64,000 nt of DNA from Nostoc sp. LPT (GCF_017115165.1 NZ_JABXKF010000005.1:1-64000), one strand, 5' to 3'; shown: positions 29,797 to 38,863, counted from the first letter of the stretch. Notes: generated by a model from the sequence alone, not told the origin. Numbers and translations: made by a program.

Positions 29797-30576
29797 ATGA
29801 GTAACCTAATTCCAGCTATTAAAGTTAAAAACATCAGCTTTTACTATGGGACAATAAAAGCTATTGAAAAGGTATCAATAGATATTTATCAGAACCAAGT
29901 AACCGCAATTATTGGCCCTAGTGGTTGTGGTAAATCTACCTTCATCAAAATTCTTAATCGCATTAGCGAATTAGAAGGGCCTGTCAAAGTTGAAGGAGAT
30001 GTAGAATTTTTTGGTCAGAATATTTACGATCCTCGTGTCAACATCAATCGGTTACGCCGCCAAATTGGTATGGTGTTCCAAAAACCAAATCCTTTTGGGA
30101 TCAGCATTTACGAAAATGTTGCCTACGGTATGAGAATAGCAGGCAGATATTCAAAATTAGAATTAGATGAAATTGTCGAATCTGCACTTCACAGCGCTGC
30201 TCTTTGGGATGAAGTTAAAGATAAGCTGGATAAATCAGCTTTAGGGCTTTCTGGTGGTCAACAACAAAGATTATGTATAGCCCGTGCTTTAGCAGTCAAG
30301 CCGAAAGTTCTACTGATGGATGAGCCTTGCTCGGCTCTTGACCCCATTGCCACCATGAAAGTTGAGGAACTGCTCCATAGTTTGCAGTCTGAGTTGACGA
30401 TTGCGATCGTTACCCACAATATGCAGCAAGCCGCTCACGTCTCTGATTTTACGGCTTTTTTTAGCACCGATGAAAGTCGGATTGGTCAAATGGTTGAATT
30501 TGGCGCTACAGAGCAAATCTTTAACAACCCACTAGACCCTCGCACCCGCGACTACATTTCAGGACGTTTCGGTTAA
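29797..30576 (+). CDS. pstB: Phosphate ABC transporter ATPase PstB
   Basis: A 259-residue ATPase that powers PstCA. Walker [10 protein letters not shown], the Q-loop Gln95 in [10 protein letters not shown], the signature [16 protein letters not shown], Walker [14 protein letters not shown] and the H-loop VTHNMQQ are all intact. I chose the ATG at 29797 ([12 protein letters not shown]), which matches the start of the second copy; a TTG-led extension from 29770 adds nine residues with no family match. It is the last gene of the pst operon proper. Confidence 0.94.
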   Translation: MSNLIPAIKVKNISFYYGTIKAIEKVSIDIYQNQVTAIIGPSGCGKSTFIKILNRISELEGPVKVEGDVEFFGQNIYDPRVNINRLRRQIGMVFQKPNPFGISIYENVAYGMRIAGRYSKLELDEIVESALHSAALWDEVKDKLDKSALGLSGGQQQRLCIARALAVKPKVLLMDEPCSALDPIATMKVEELLHSLQSELTIAIVTHNMQQAAHVSDFTAFFSTDESRIGQMVEFGATEQIFNNPLDPRTRDYISGRFG

Positions 30577-30832
30577 GGTGTCTTCAAACGTGACTTATCG
30601 ATTTTTGTCGATCTAGCTTGCACTAGAAGATACTCATAAAATCTAGTTTAAAAAAGTTACTAATTTATCTTTATAAAAAACTAACTCCTCACTATCCATG
30701 AGGATATATGATATTGATGTTTTTCTTTATACATATATATTTTAAATCGAAATAGACCTAATCCTTTTTCATAAGCAAGGGTGCTATGTAAAAGGATGTT
30801 TTAAAAGTCATGATTGATGTATCAAATATTTT

Positions 30833-31020
30833 TTTACCCCACCCTAACCCTCCCCGATATATTGGGGAGCCACTGCGTTGGGCGGGCAACGCCCGACTTG
30901 TTCGCGCAGCGTCTCCCCTTCTCCCAAAGGGAGAGGCTAGCGCCAAGGGAGAAGCATGTGGCGTGAGGGAACCGGATTTTCTTGTTTCCCCCCAATATAT
31001 CGGGGGGATTAAGGGGGGTA
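30833..31020. repeat. MITE-like element with GC-rich nested insert
   Basis: Exact inverted copies CCCCGATATATTGGGG (30852-30867) and CCCCAATATATCGGGG (30990-31005) form the core ends, and the inverted similarity extends outward to about 35 bp. Between them is a GC-rich block (about 30862-30967) starting GGAGCCACTGCGTTGGGC and ending GTGGCG, also nested in other repeats of the window. Open frames exist on both strands but are repeat products. The rest of the pstB-pstB2 gap (30577-31272) is AT-rich without a gene. Confidence 0.75.
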
Positions 31021-31272
31021 ATAATTCGATTAAAATCACAACATACCACTTTTCAAACAACCTCTAAGTGAAGGTGCAAAAGATGAGTATAAAAAGTCTG
31101 TAAAAGAGAAATTTTGGAACACAGTCTTGATACAAATAGCTAATAACACTTTATTTGCTGTATAACTACGTAATTTCCATGAATATATCCTTTTGGGAGT
31201 AACATAGTGAAACAGCATTGCTGATTTGTACTGTTTTAGTTTGTCAAGTTTTGTTTCATACGTTTTGGGAAT

Positions 31273-32052
31273 ATGAGTAAACTAATTCCAGCCATTAGAG
31301 TCAAAAACTTCAGCTTCTATTATGAAACTAAAAAGATAGTTGAAGGCGTGTCAATGGATATTTATCAAAACCAAGTCACGGCAATTATTGGTTCTAGTGG
31401 TTGTGGGAAGTCTACTTTTCTTAAATCGTTAAATCGCATGAGTGAATTAGAAGGAGATGTGAGGGTTGAAGGAAGAGTAGAATTTTTTGGGCAGAGTATT
31501 TATGAGCGTCGTGTCAACATCAATCGTTTACGTCGCCAAGTTAGTATGGTTTTTCCCAAACCAAATCTTTTTCCCATGAGCGTTTACGATAATGTTGCTT
31601 ATGGGGTGAAATTAGTTGGATGGCATCCGAAAGTAGAATTAGATGGAATTGTTGAATCTGCCATCAAAGCTGCCGAACTTTGGGATGAAGTGAAAAATAA
31701 GCTGCACAAATCTGCTTTAGAGCTTTCTGGCGGTCAACAGCAAAGATTATGTATTGCCCGTGCTTTAGCGGTCAAGCCGAATGTTCTTTTGATGGATGAG
31801 CCTTGTTCAGGTCTCGATCCTATGGGTAGTATGAAAATCGAAAATTTGATCCATAACTTGCGTTCTGAGTTGACAATTGTAATGGTTACTCACAATATGC
31901 AGCAAGTTACTCGCCTATCTGATTTTACAGCTTTCTTTTATAGGAATGAAAATCGTACTACTCAAATGGTTGAATTTGGTACTACAAATAAAATCTTTAC
32001 TAATCCTGTGGATTCTCGCACCCGCGACTATGTTTTTGCTCGCATCATTTGA
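31273..32052 (+). CDS. pstB: Second PstB-type ATPase with altered Q-loop
   Basis: A 259-residue paralogue of the preceding pstB, aligned without gaps. Walker A GSSGCGKST, signature [17 protein letters not shown], Walker [14 protein letters not shown] and H-loop VTHNMQQ are kept. The Q-loop, which binds Mg2+ and couples to the permeases, reads MVFPKPNLFP: Pro95 replaces the Gln. The codon is CCC instead of CAA. The gene is separated from pstB by 696 bases containing a MITE-like element. It may work with reduced coupling, act as an alternative ATPase, or be on the way to loss. Confidence 0.88.
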   Translation: MSKLIPAIRVKNFSFYYETKKIVEGVSMDIYQNQVTAIIGSSGCGKSTFLKSLNRMSELEGDVRVEGRVEFFGQSIYERRVNINRLRRQVSMVFPKPNLFPMSVYDNVAYGVKLVGWHPKVELDGIVESAIKAAELWDEVKNKLHKSALELSGGQQQRLCIARALAVKPNVLLMDEPCSGLDPMGSMKIENLIHNLRSELTIVMVTHNMQQVTRLSDFTAFFYRNENRTTQMVEFGTTNKIFTNPVDSRTRDYVFARII

Positions 32053-32238
32053 AGTGTTTCTTAAATTATAGCCATTCAGATGGTTACTATATGGTGCAAT
32101 TGGAAATGAGGGGTTAAATCGAATTTCCGCTTGCTTTAAGTTTTTCTGGTGTCGGGCAATGCGATCTAATATTGACAGTATTTTTTTATACTATATATTT
32201 AAAGAGAAGTATTTGCTTTAGACCACCTGAATCATAAA

Positions 32239-33525
32239 ATGAAATGTCCCCGGTGCGAATCTACTTCATATCGTAAAAATGGTCGTCGGAATGACAAGCA
32301 GAATTACCTCTGCAAAAATTGTGGTAAGCAATTCCTCGAGCCTGCATTCCCTGCTTCCCTAGAAACTGACTTGCTTGCTAACAGCAACGGATATACTAAA
32401 GTATCTACATCTGAAGCGACGGAACTTTCTTTAGTAAAAAACCTGTCAGAAGAAAAAATCACGGAGAAAAGTCTTGGCTCTTTTAGTTTGACATTAGCTG
32501 AACAACTGCTGCAAATTATATTATCGCCTGCTTGGTTAGAATCTGCTGCATTCAGCCAATTTATCCAAAAATTTCAACAAAAAACTGAAATAAAACATCA
32601 ATTAGAAACAGGAATATCTCTTCTACTTTTGGATGCAGAGAACTTAAAATTAGATGTTAATTCAGAATTATTTTTAGCTAGTGTCTGCAAGTATCCTCTC
32701 CAATTTAAAATGGCATTTGCTAACTGGAGAAATCCAAGTATTGGAAAGCAAGATATTGAACTATATAATCGTGGCTATCAACTTGTCCACGTACCAGAGG
32801 GTAAGGATAGTGCTGATGCAAAAATGATCGCTTTTGGTGCTTGTGTTTCACGCTCTTATCCAACAGTTAAAGAAATATTAGTCTGTTCTAACGATGGAAT
32901 TTTAATTCACCTCTGTAACGAACTCCAAAACCAAGGATTAATTGTCTATTGGGTACGTAGACAAGGGCAAACTTTACATATAGAGAACCGGAATACTGGC
33001 AAATTAACTCATTATTCTTTGGCAATGGCAACAGAAGTTCCATCCTTGGAAAAAGTGGTTGAGCAAATTCAAGACTTAATTAAAAACGAACAAGATTCTA
33101 TTAATACTCGATTACACAGTTTAGCAACTATTGCAAATTTATTTCAAGAAAGATCCAATATCAATAATAAATCTAATCCTAAGCAAACAGAAATTGAAGA
33201 AATTATCACTATTAGAGATGATTCACCTGCACAATCTATTCAAGAACAAGAAAAAGAAGATTCTGCGGAAATTCCTAATGAAAAAATATTAAATAAATTA
33301 CTATTAAAAATTATTCAAGATATACAAACAAAGTCTCCCCAAACTAAATTATCTGTGTCTAAACTAGGTTCAGAGTTACGGAAAATAACCGGAGAGTCTC
33401 CTAATTCGATTATTAAAAAATTAAAATTAGGTTCTAATTTTACCAAATATTTAGAATCATCTCCCACATTTACATTAAAAATGAGTGGCAAGGAATATGA
33501 GGTAATTCCGCTACTCTCCGAATAG
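32239..33525 (+). CDS. Zinc ribbon - NYN nuclease - LOTUS (OST-HTH) domain protein
   Basis: A 428-residue protein with an unusual domain order. Residues 1-35 are a four-cysteine zinc ribbon (CPRC at 3-6, CKNC at 25-28) like the N-terminus of IS1-type transposase InsA. Residues about 120-265 form an NYN domain, a PIN-like RNase fold, with the expected acidic residues: Asp132 and Asn135 in LLLLDAENL, Asp190 and Asp193 in EGKDSADAKM, and Asp219 in VCSNDGILI. After a charged linker (about 290-345), residues 345-425 read as a LOTUS/OST-HTH domain (KLSVSKLGSELRKITGE ... FTKYLESSPTFTLK). LOTUS domains bind RNA or act as adaptors. A role in RNA cleavage or silencing is inferred from the folds. It stands alone. 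Confidence 0.75.
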   Translation: MKCPRCESTSYRKNGRRNDKQNYLCKNCGKQFLEPAFPASLETDLLANSNGYTKVSTSEATELSLVKNLSEEKITEKSLGSFSLTLAEQLLQIILSPAWLESAAFSQFIQKFQQKTEIKHQLETGISLLLLDAENLKLDVNSELFLASVCKYPLQFKMAFANWRNPSIGKQDIELYNRGYQLVHVPEGKDSADAKMIAFGACVSRSYPTVKEILVCSNDGILIHLCNELQNQGLIVYWVRRQGQTLHIENRNTGKLTHYSLAMATEVPSLEKVVEQIQDLIKNEQDSINTRLHSLATIANLFQERSNINNKSNPKQTEIEEIITIRDDSPAQSIQEQEKEDSAEIPNEKILNKLLLKIIQDIQTKSPQTKLSVSKLGSELRKITGESPNSIIKKLKLGSNFTKYLESSPTFTLKMSGKEYEVIPLLSE

Positions 33526-33606
33526 ATACTTTTTGGATGTTTACGTACAACCTGAGCTTGTAATTCTGTATTATCTAAAAAGATGTAAATAAATGTAAAT
33601 AATACA

Positions 33607-34311
33607 ATGCAGGATAAAGTTGTTGTTATTGTCGGTGCTACTGGTGGTATTGGTTCAGCTCTAACACAAAAACTTGCGCCTACCGAAGTCCAGTTGGTAC
33701 TGGCTGCCAGAGATGCTGTTCGTTTAACAAAACTGGCAGATGATTTACCAAGGCAAGTTTTGAGCGTTCCCACTGATATTACTGACCCCCAACAGGTAGA
33801 TACTTTGATCAAAAAGACCATCGCTGAGTTTGGTCAAATCGATATTTTAGTGAATGCAGCTGGTGCTGGTATACTCAAGCCCTACAACAGCCTAGAACCC
33901 GCTGATTTAGACAAGATGTTAGATGTCAACTTAAAAGGTAGCTTTTACACTACTCAGGCGGCTGCTGAAGAGATGCAAAAGCGCAAGTCTGGTCACATCT
34001 GTAATGTGGTAGGAATTCTGGGCAAGCATTCGATGGGGATGGCCACAGCTTATTCGGCTTCTAAGTTTGGTGTTGTCGGTTTTAGCAAGTGCATGGCAGA
34101 GGAACTCAAGCGTTTTGGTATCAAGTTCACGCTATTCTACTTTGGTGGGGTAGATTCTCCTTTCTGGGATAACGTCAACCTAAAAGTAGACCGAAAAAAA
34201 ATGCTTAGTCCTGAAACTGCTGCCAATGCGATTTTCTTTGCCCTTTCTGCCGAACCACAAGCTGTGCCAATGGAAATTAACATTCAACCTGATAGTCATT
34301 TGTTCTTTTAG
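33607..34311 (+). CDS. Short-chain dehydrogenase/reductase
   Basis: A 234-residue NAD(P)-dependent oxidoreductase. The nucleotide-binding motif is VIVGATGGIGSAL (TGxxxGxG), the NAG-type motif is VNAAGAGIL, and the catalytic residues are Tyr and Lys in YSASKFGVVGFSK. The start at the ATG 33607 leaves four residues before the first strand, as in many classical SDRs. The substrate is not indicated. It is upstream of the HPPD-like gene by 106 bases on the same strand, and the two may be co-transcribed. Confidence 0.88.
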   Translation: MQDKVVVIVGATGGIGSALTQKLAPTEVQLVLAARDAVRLTKLADDLPRQVLSVPTDITDPQQVDTLIKKTIAEFGQIDILVNAAGAGILKPYNSLEPADLDKMLDVNLKGSFYTTQAAAEEMQKRKSGHICNVVGILGKHSMGMATAYSASKFGVVGFSKCMAEELKRFGIKFTLFYFGGVDSPFWDNVNLKVDRKKMLSPETAANAIFFALSAEPQAVPMEINIQPDSHLFF

Positions 34312-34417
34312 AGTGGGAGTAAGTTTACATAATTATTGCTTAGGAAAGACGAGAAAATCTAGCAAAAAAGGCAAAATTTACAGATATATAAACTGTTATG
34401 CTTGATTTTCAATATCT

Positions 34418-35515
34418 ATGAAAATTGATCACGTTCATTTCTATGTAGAAGACGCCAAAATGTGGCGGGATTGGTTTGTACGCCATCTTGGTTTTCAAGC
34501 AGTAACCGATCGCATTAGTTCATTTCACACTTGTACAGAAGTGGTGAAAAGTGGTGATGTCTGCTTTTTTTTATCTTCACCACTGTTGCCTACAAGTCCA
34601 GTAGCTGAATTTCTGCGGCAATATCCACCTGGTGTGGCAGATGTCGCTTTTGTTGTCGAAGATGTCGAAGGCGCGATCGCCCTAGCTCAAAAATACGGTG
34701 CTACAATCCTACAACCCATCCAGGAACGCCAAGAGGGTAAGGCATTCATCAAATGTGGCAAAATTGCCGCCTGGGGTGGATTGACTCATACATTGATAGA
34801 AAGGTCATTAGTCAGTGGTCATTTGTCATTGGTTTTTGACAAAGGACAAATGACTAATGACAAAAGACAAATGACAAATGACAACACTTTTACCGCCATA
34901 GATCACGTAGTTCTGAACGTGGCAGTTGGTGAATTGGATCGTGCTGTGGCTTGGTACGAAAAAATCCTAGATTTTCAACCCCAGCAAGCATTTAAAATTA
35001 AAACCAATCGCTCTGCTTTACACAGCCAGGTGATGGTTTCGCGCAATGGTAGCGTTCAATTGCCCATTAATGAGCCAGCTACCAAGAATTCTCAAATTCA
35101 GGAGTTTCTTGATGTCAATCGGGGGCCAGGAATTCAACATATTGCCTTGCGGACGACTAATCTTGTGAGTGCGATCGCCAAATTTCGTGCCAGTGGTTTA
35201 TCTTTACTCTCAGTTCCTCAAACCTACTACTCGCAGCTAAAACAGCGTCCAGGAATCACGCTATCACCTCTAGAACTAGAAGCGATCGCTCAACAGGAAA
35301 TTCTGGTGGACTGGCAAGAAGATACTCCCGCAGAAGGAGGAAATGCCGCACCCTTATTACTACAAATTTTCACCCAGCCAATATTTGAACAGCCGACATT
35401 TTTCTTTGAGTTTATTGAACGCCGTTTCCAAGCTCAAGGTTTTGGCGAAGGTAACTTTCGCGCCTTATTTGAAGCCATTGAAAGCGAACAAATCAAACGC
35501 GGTACTTTGCAATGA
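34418..35515 (+). CDS. 4-hydroxyphenylpyruvate dioxygenase-like protein
   Basis: A 365-residue protein of the two-domain VOC fold, like HPPD, which makes homogentisate for tocopherol/plastoquinone-type pathways. The iron ligands are visible: His in AIDHVVLNV, His in GPGIQHIALRT and Glu in FFFEFIERRF. The N-terminal VOC half begins MKIDHVHFYVEDAKMW. Between the two halves, about residues 129-155 are coded by a genomic repeat (SLVSGHLSLVFDKGQMTNDK...), inserted in frame. The linker position suggests it is tolerated. Its 3' end overlaps the GNAT gene by 4 bases. Hydroxymandelate synthase, a close relative, is the main alternative. Confidence 0.83.
   Translation: MKIDHVHFYVEDAKMWRDWFVRHLGFQAVTDRISSFHTCTEVVKSGDVCFFLSSPLLPTSPVAEFLRQYPPGVADVAFVVEDVEGAIALAQKYGATILQPIQERQEGKAFIKCGKIAAWGGLTHTLIERSLVSGHLSLVFDKGQMTNDKRQMTNDNTFTAIDHVVLNVAVGELDRAVAWYEKILDFQPQQAFKIKTNRSALHSQVMVSRNGSVQLPINEPATKNSQIQEFLDVNRGPGIQHIALRTTNLVSAIAKFRASGLSLLSVPQTYYSQLKQRPGITLSPLELEAIAQQEILVDWQEDTPAEGGNAAPLLLQIFTQPIFEQPTFFFEFIERRFQAQGFGEGNFRALFEAIESEQIKRGTLQ
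34803..34883 (+). repeat. Palindromic heptamer repeat inside the HPPD-like gene
   Basis: TCATTAGTCAGTGGTCATTTG is answered by GACAAATGACTAATGAC with AAATGAC copies after it. The stretch can fold on itself and matches intergenic repeats at 27620-27670, 50020-50065 and 51806-51940. Its length, 81 bases, is a multiple of three and it has no stop in the coding frame. Confidence 0.85.
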
Positions 35516-35952
35516 TGCCTGAGTACAAAATATCAATTGAAATTCAGCCAGACTCCAGAGAAGTTGATTTTATAGACAAGCAACTTCAGCAATTCAATAT
35601 AGGCAAGATTGGAGATTACCAATATACGCCACTGTTTCTATTGCTGCGTGATTCAGAAGAAAATGTAGTGGGCGGCTTAGAAGGTTTTATCGGCTTGGGA
35701 TGGCTTCATATCGCTACTCTCTGGATTGCACAGGAGTTAAGAGGTGATGGATATGGAAAAACGCTACTTTTGGCAGCAGAGCAAGAAGCTGCTAATCGTG
35801 GCTGCTTAAACGTATATGTTTTTACTTACAGCTTCCAAGCTCCTGAATTTTATCAGCACTTGGGGTATGAAGTTTTTGGAGAGTTAGGGGATTTTCCTCC
35901 AGGTCATCGTCGATACTTTCTTAAAAAGAATTTACAAAAAACCCTCAGCTAA
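35512..35952 (+). CDS. GNAT family N-acetyltransferase
   Basis: A 146-residue acetyltransferase. The acetyl-CoA site is in the motif LRGDGYGKTLLLAAEQEA (R/Q-x-x-G-x-G/A), and the preceding strand IATLWIAQEL and the later YVFTYSFQAPEFYQHLGYEVFGEL complete the fold. The ATG overlaps the stop of the HPPD-like gene (ATGA), so the two are translationally coupled. The substrate is unknown. Confidence 0.85.
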   Translation: MMPEYKISIEIQPDSREVDFIDKQLQQFNIGKIGDYQYTPLFLLLRDSEENVVGGLEGFIGLGWLHIATLWIAQELRGDGYGKTLLLAAEQEAANRGCLNVYVFTYSFQAPEFYQHLGYEVFGELGDFPPGHRRYFLKKNLQKTLS

Positions 35953-36019
35953 ACTTAATAGTCTCTAAAAATACTCATACATCTGAGATAATTTTAATAA
36001 AAATTAACATTTTCCGCCG

Positions 36020-36712
36020 ATGCTAAGACTGATTACTGACTTCGACGGTCCAATTATTGATGTTTCCGAACGCTACTACCGCGTTTATCAATTCTGCTTA
36101 GATAAAACCCGTCGCCCCGATCAAGTAGTGCAAGAACTTCCGAAAGCAGAATTTTGGCAGTTCAAGCGATCGCGTGTTCCTGAAAAACAAATCGCCTTAA
36201 ATTCCGGGTTAGACGAAGCTCAAGCCCAAGAATTCGCCCAGTTGCGACGGCAAACTGTGCATACAGAACCTTACTTTCACTATGACACTCTCGCGCCTGG
36301 TGCTGTGGATGCACTGTTAAAAATTCAACAAGCTGGAATTGATTTGGCAGTGATGACGATGCGCCGATTTCGAGAACTAGATTATGCCTTCCAAAAACAC
36401 GATTTAGGGAGATTTTTCCCAGAAAATCGTTGTTATTGTTTGACTAACGACTACGTTAAAACTCGCGATATTGAAGATAAGCCCTTGTTGATGGCTAGGG
36501 CATTAAAAGAACTGCCCCCGTCTGCTGATACCTGGATGGTGGGGGATACGGAAGCCGATATTACCGCAGCTAAAAATTATGGGATTAAGGTGATGGCTGT
36601 GGAATCTGGAATTCGCGATCGCACCCAACTAGAACTTTACCACCCCGACTTAATCGTTAAGGATTTTAGCGCTGCTGTAGATATAGTTTTAAAAGCTAAA
36701 CACCTTGTTTAA
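36020..36712 (+). CDS. HAD family hydrolase
   Basis: A 230-residue phosphatase-type enzyme. Motif I is ITDFDGPIIDVSERYY with the nucleophile and acid Asp residues, motif II lies in LAVMTMRRF, and motif IV is MVGDTEADITAAKNYGIKVMAVESG, giving the complete HAD set. The cap domain is helical (about 20-90). The substrate is not predictable. It is followed by a strong terminator, so it ends its transcript. Confidence 0.87.
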   Translation: MLRLITDFDGPIIDVSERYYRVYQFCLDKTRRPDQVVQELPKAEFWQFKRSRVPEKQIALNSGLDEAQAQEFAQLRRQTVHTEPYFHYDTLAPGAVDALLKIQQAGIDLAVMTMRRFRELDYAFQKHDLGRFFPENRCYCLTNDYVKTRDIEDKPLLMARALKELPPSADTWMVGDTEADITAAKNYGIKVMAVESGIRDRTQLELYHPDLIVKDFSAAVDIVLKAKHLV

Positions 36713-36770
36713 AAAGGCTCTGTAGCTGCAACAGATTCAATTAATCAGCATTCGGGTTGCAAATCAAAAT

Positions 36771-36807
36771 AGGAGTCAGAATAAGTATTCTGACTCCTGA
36801 CTTTTTT
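36771..36807 (+). terminator. Rho-independent terminator after the HAD gene
   Basis: AGGAGTCAGAATA and TATTCTGACTCCT form a perfect 13-bp stem with a two-base AG spacer (36771-36798), followed by TGAC and a TTTTTT run. It lies 58 bases after the HAD stop. The stem is near-symmetric and could also stop the convergent CPP1-like gene. Confidence 0.85.
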
Positions 36808-36867
36808 ATCTCAGAAGAACATACATAAACCATGTCTTCTTTATAGAAACCTGCTTACGGCAGTGGT

Positions 36868-37494
36868 TTAACGTAGAAAACTACTAACTAACCACAATAA
36901 TATAAACGTCACTACAGTAGAGAATTGATTCGTTTCCAGACTAATAAATGATATTTGTGGTAAGAGCCAGCTAGCAACTAGTCCCCCAACGATTAGGCCA
37001 ATTATTAAACTGACCAGGGTGAACAGAACTGCTCGGCCAAATTTGCCTTCCTTGCGATTAAGAAAGTAAATACTAGTGCCTACGCCAACCACCAATGCTA
37101 ACTGCAAAACCTGATCGCCTCCCTCTGGATAGAACAGGCTAATAGAACTCAAACCAAGAAACCAAGCTCCTGGTAAGAGTATATCCGCAGGCGTTGGCTG
37201 ATCCAGCATCCGTTGCAGCCATGCGGGTGACTGCTCGCGAGGGGTTGGACTTTCTTTCGGAGGCGATTGCACTCGCAACTCTGGAAACCGTATCCGCTCA
37301 GGGACTTTGATTTTACCTTCCTGGCGCATCCGTAAGCGATCCATTAAAATCGCATCGTAAGCTGCCTCAATCACTTCCAAATGCTTTGCATCGCCATTAT
37401 GTTGCTCGAATAGGCGATTACGAGCATCCTGAATTTCATCGAAGCTAGCCTCTTCTGATACCCCAAGTTTTTCGTAGGGATTTTGATCGCTCAT
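36868..37494 (-). CDS. CPP1-like (chaperone-like protein of POR1) family protein
   Basis: A 208-residue protein with an N-terminal J-like domain (NPYEKLGVSEEASFDEIQDARNRL, LEVIEAAYDAILMDRL; no HPD motif), a proline-rich linker (about 75-95) and about four C-terminal membrane helices. This is the layout of CPP1-like/DUF3353 proteins of cyanobacteria and plant chloroplasts. In plants, CPP1 stabilises protochlorophyllide oxidoreductase in the thylakoid or envelope membrane; a similar role in thylakoids is inferred here. It stands alone on its strand. Confidence 0.85.
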   Translation of the reverse strand: MSDQNPYEKLGVSEEASFDEIQDARNRLFEQHNGDAKHLEVIEAAYDAILMDRLRMRQEGKIKVPERIRFPELRVQSPPKESPTPREQSPAWLQRMLDQPTPADILLPGAWFLGLSSISLFYPEGGDQVLQLALVVGVGTSIYFLNRKEGKFGRAVLFTLVSLIIGLIVGGLVASWLLPQISFISLETNQFSTVVTFILLWLVSSFLR

Positions 37495-38137
37495 GGGAGT
37501 TTGTTACTTCAGCCTCAATCAGCGGCAGTCTTTTATCGAATAAAAAACAGCTTTAGGTTTTATTTTGATCGAAACTAAAGTCTCGACCTATTTATATGCC
37601 CTACCAGGATAGTAGCACGGGTTAGTTTGATCGACTTTGTAATTTCAACTATAGTCACTTTAACATATTGCTATAACTCCGTGTATACCCTCATGTCGTT
37701 GTCTAATTCTGGCTTTAATCTAGAATTTGAACGGAGAGTACCTAAAATTCATGGTTTTTATGAAAAAATCAACTTTACTGTTTCAAATTTGGCAACTTAC
37801 TGTGCCCTAAAAGATTTTTTTTTAATTATACTGAATAATCGCTTGTGGTATATATCCACATATCGATTTAAAATTGAAACGTTTTAAGTTACCACCTAAC
37901 TGGGATCAAGAAGGTGTCTTGTTATCAAGAACGGTTGCAGTTAAAGTCAGAGCGCTTATATACTGTTGGCTAATAGAAGTTTCGCCTTCTGATTGCCCAC
38001 AATCCTGATTAAAGTATTTATTTTTGAACGATCGGGATTCTTATACCGTAGCCATGTAGATTCTTAGTTAGTCCCAAAGTGGCAACTGCGTTTTTACGCA
38101 ACTCTCTTGTTAATCTTACGAATTTTTGTGCAAAGTA
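37495..38137. other. Intergenic region upstream of the response regulator
   Basis: No convincing gene. A frame of 86 codons from a TTG at 37627 is open, but it has no ribosome binding site and its composition is poor for protein. TTTAAAATTG and AT-rich blocks lie at about 37780-37890, and GTTAATCTTACGAATTTTTG comes before the regulator's start. No clear repeat is seen. Confidence 0.4.
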
Positions 38138-38863
38138 ATGGTCATGGCTCCTGCCAAGATTCTTGTTGTTGACGACGACCCTGCGGTTCGGAATTTAATC
38201 CAACGCTTTTTGATTAAACAGAACTATCAGGTGGAGGCTGCCGAAGATGGAAAGACAGCCTTAACTCTATTTGAGCAATTTAACCCTGATTTGGTGATTC
38301 TAGATGTGAATTTACCAGATGTCACAGGGTTTAACCTCTGCCAAGAGATGCAAAGTCGTAATGGTGTTTTTGTTTTGATGTTGACTAGCCGTGCTGACGA
38401 AGCTGATAAAATTCGCGGCTTTGCTAAAGGTGCTGACGACTATCTCACCAAACCTTTTGGGCTAGGAGAGCTAGAAGTCCGAGTTGGAGCTATTTTGAGG
38501 CGTCAGCGAGTGATAACTACGACCGAGCAGAAACGTTTGGTATTTGAAAAACTTATGATCGATCCAGTGCGACGGGAGGTAGCACTTAATAACCAAGCAG
38601 TACCTTTAACTGCTCTGGAATTTGACTTGTTGCATTTTTTAGCTAGTCATCCAGGTCGAGTTTGGCGGCGGGCAGAACTAATCCAAGAGGTGTGGGACTA
38701 TGAATATGTCGGCGACCAGCGGGTTGTAGATGTTCATATCGGCCAAATTCGCAAGAAGATTGAAATTGATGCTAGTCAGCCAGCATTAATTCAAACTGTA
38801 CGTGGCGTAGGTTATAAGTTTGAATCTGCTGCTCACCCTCAGCAGTTGGAAGGCAAGTCCTGA
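38138..38863 (+). CDS. OmpR-family two-component response regulator
   Basis: A 241-residue transcription regulator from the ATG at 38138 (the ATG at 38144 is also possible; a TTG at 38126 adds four residues). The receiver domain has ILVVDDDPAVRNL, phospho-acceptor Asp in VILDVNLPDVTGF and Lys in DDYLTKPFGLGEL. The winged helix is at about 145-240 (LTALEFDLLHFLASHPGRVWRRAELI, VHIGQIRKKIE, IQTVRGVGYKF). No partner kinase gene is adjacent, so it is an orphan regulator in this window. It resembles cyanobacterial regulators of the NblR/RpaB kind in general layout, but I cannot say which. Confidence 0.9.
   Translation: MVMAPAKILVVDDDPAVRNLIQRFLIKQNYQVEAAEDGKTALTLFEQFNPDLVILDVNLPDVTGFNLCQEMQSRNGVFVLMLTSRADEADKIRGFAKGADDYLTKPFGLGELEVRVGAILRRQRVITTTEQKRLVFEKLMIDPVRREVALNNQAVPLTALEFDLLHFLASHPGRVWRRAELIQEVWDYEYVGDQRVVDVHIGQIRKKIEIDASQPALIQTVRGVGYKFESAAHPQQLEGKS

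Noticed and set aside
30810-31067. Open frames of 71-100 codons on both strands between the two pstB genes
   Set aside because: All are translations of the GC-rich MITE-like repeat.
32239-32345. InsA-like zinc ribbon taken as a transposase or IS remnant
   Set aside because: It is in frame with a long intact NYN-LOTUS protein, and no inverted repeats or transposase core are seen.
37627-37887. Open frame of 86 codons on the plus strand
   Set aside because: It starts with TTG, lacks a ribosome binding site and has a low-complexity AT-driven composition.
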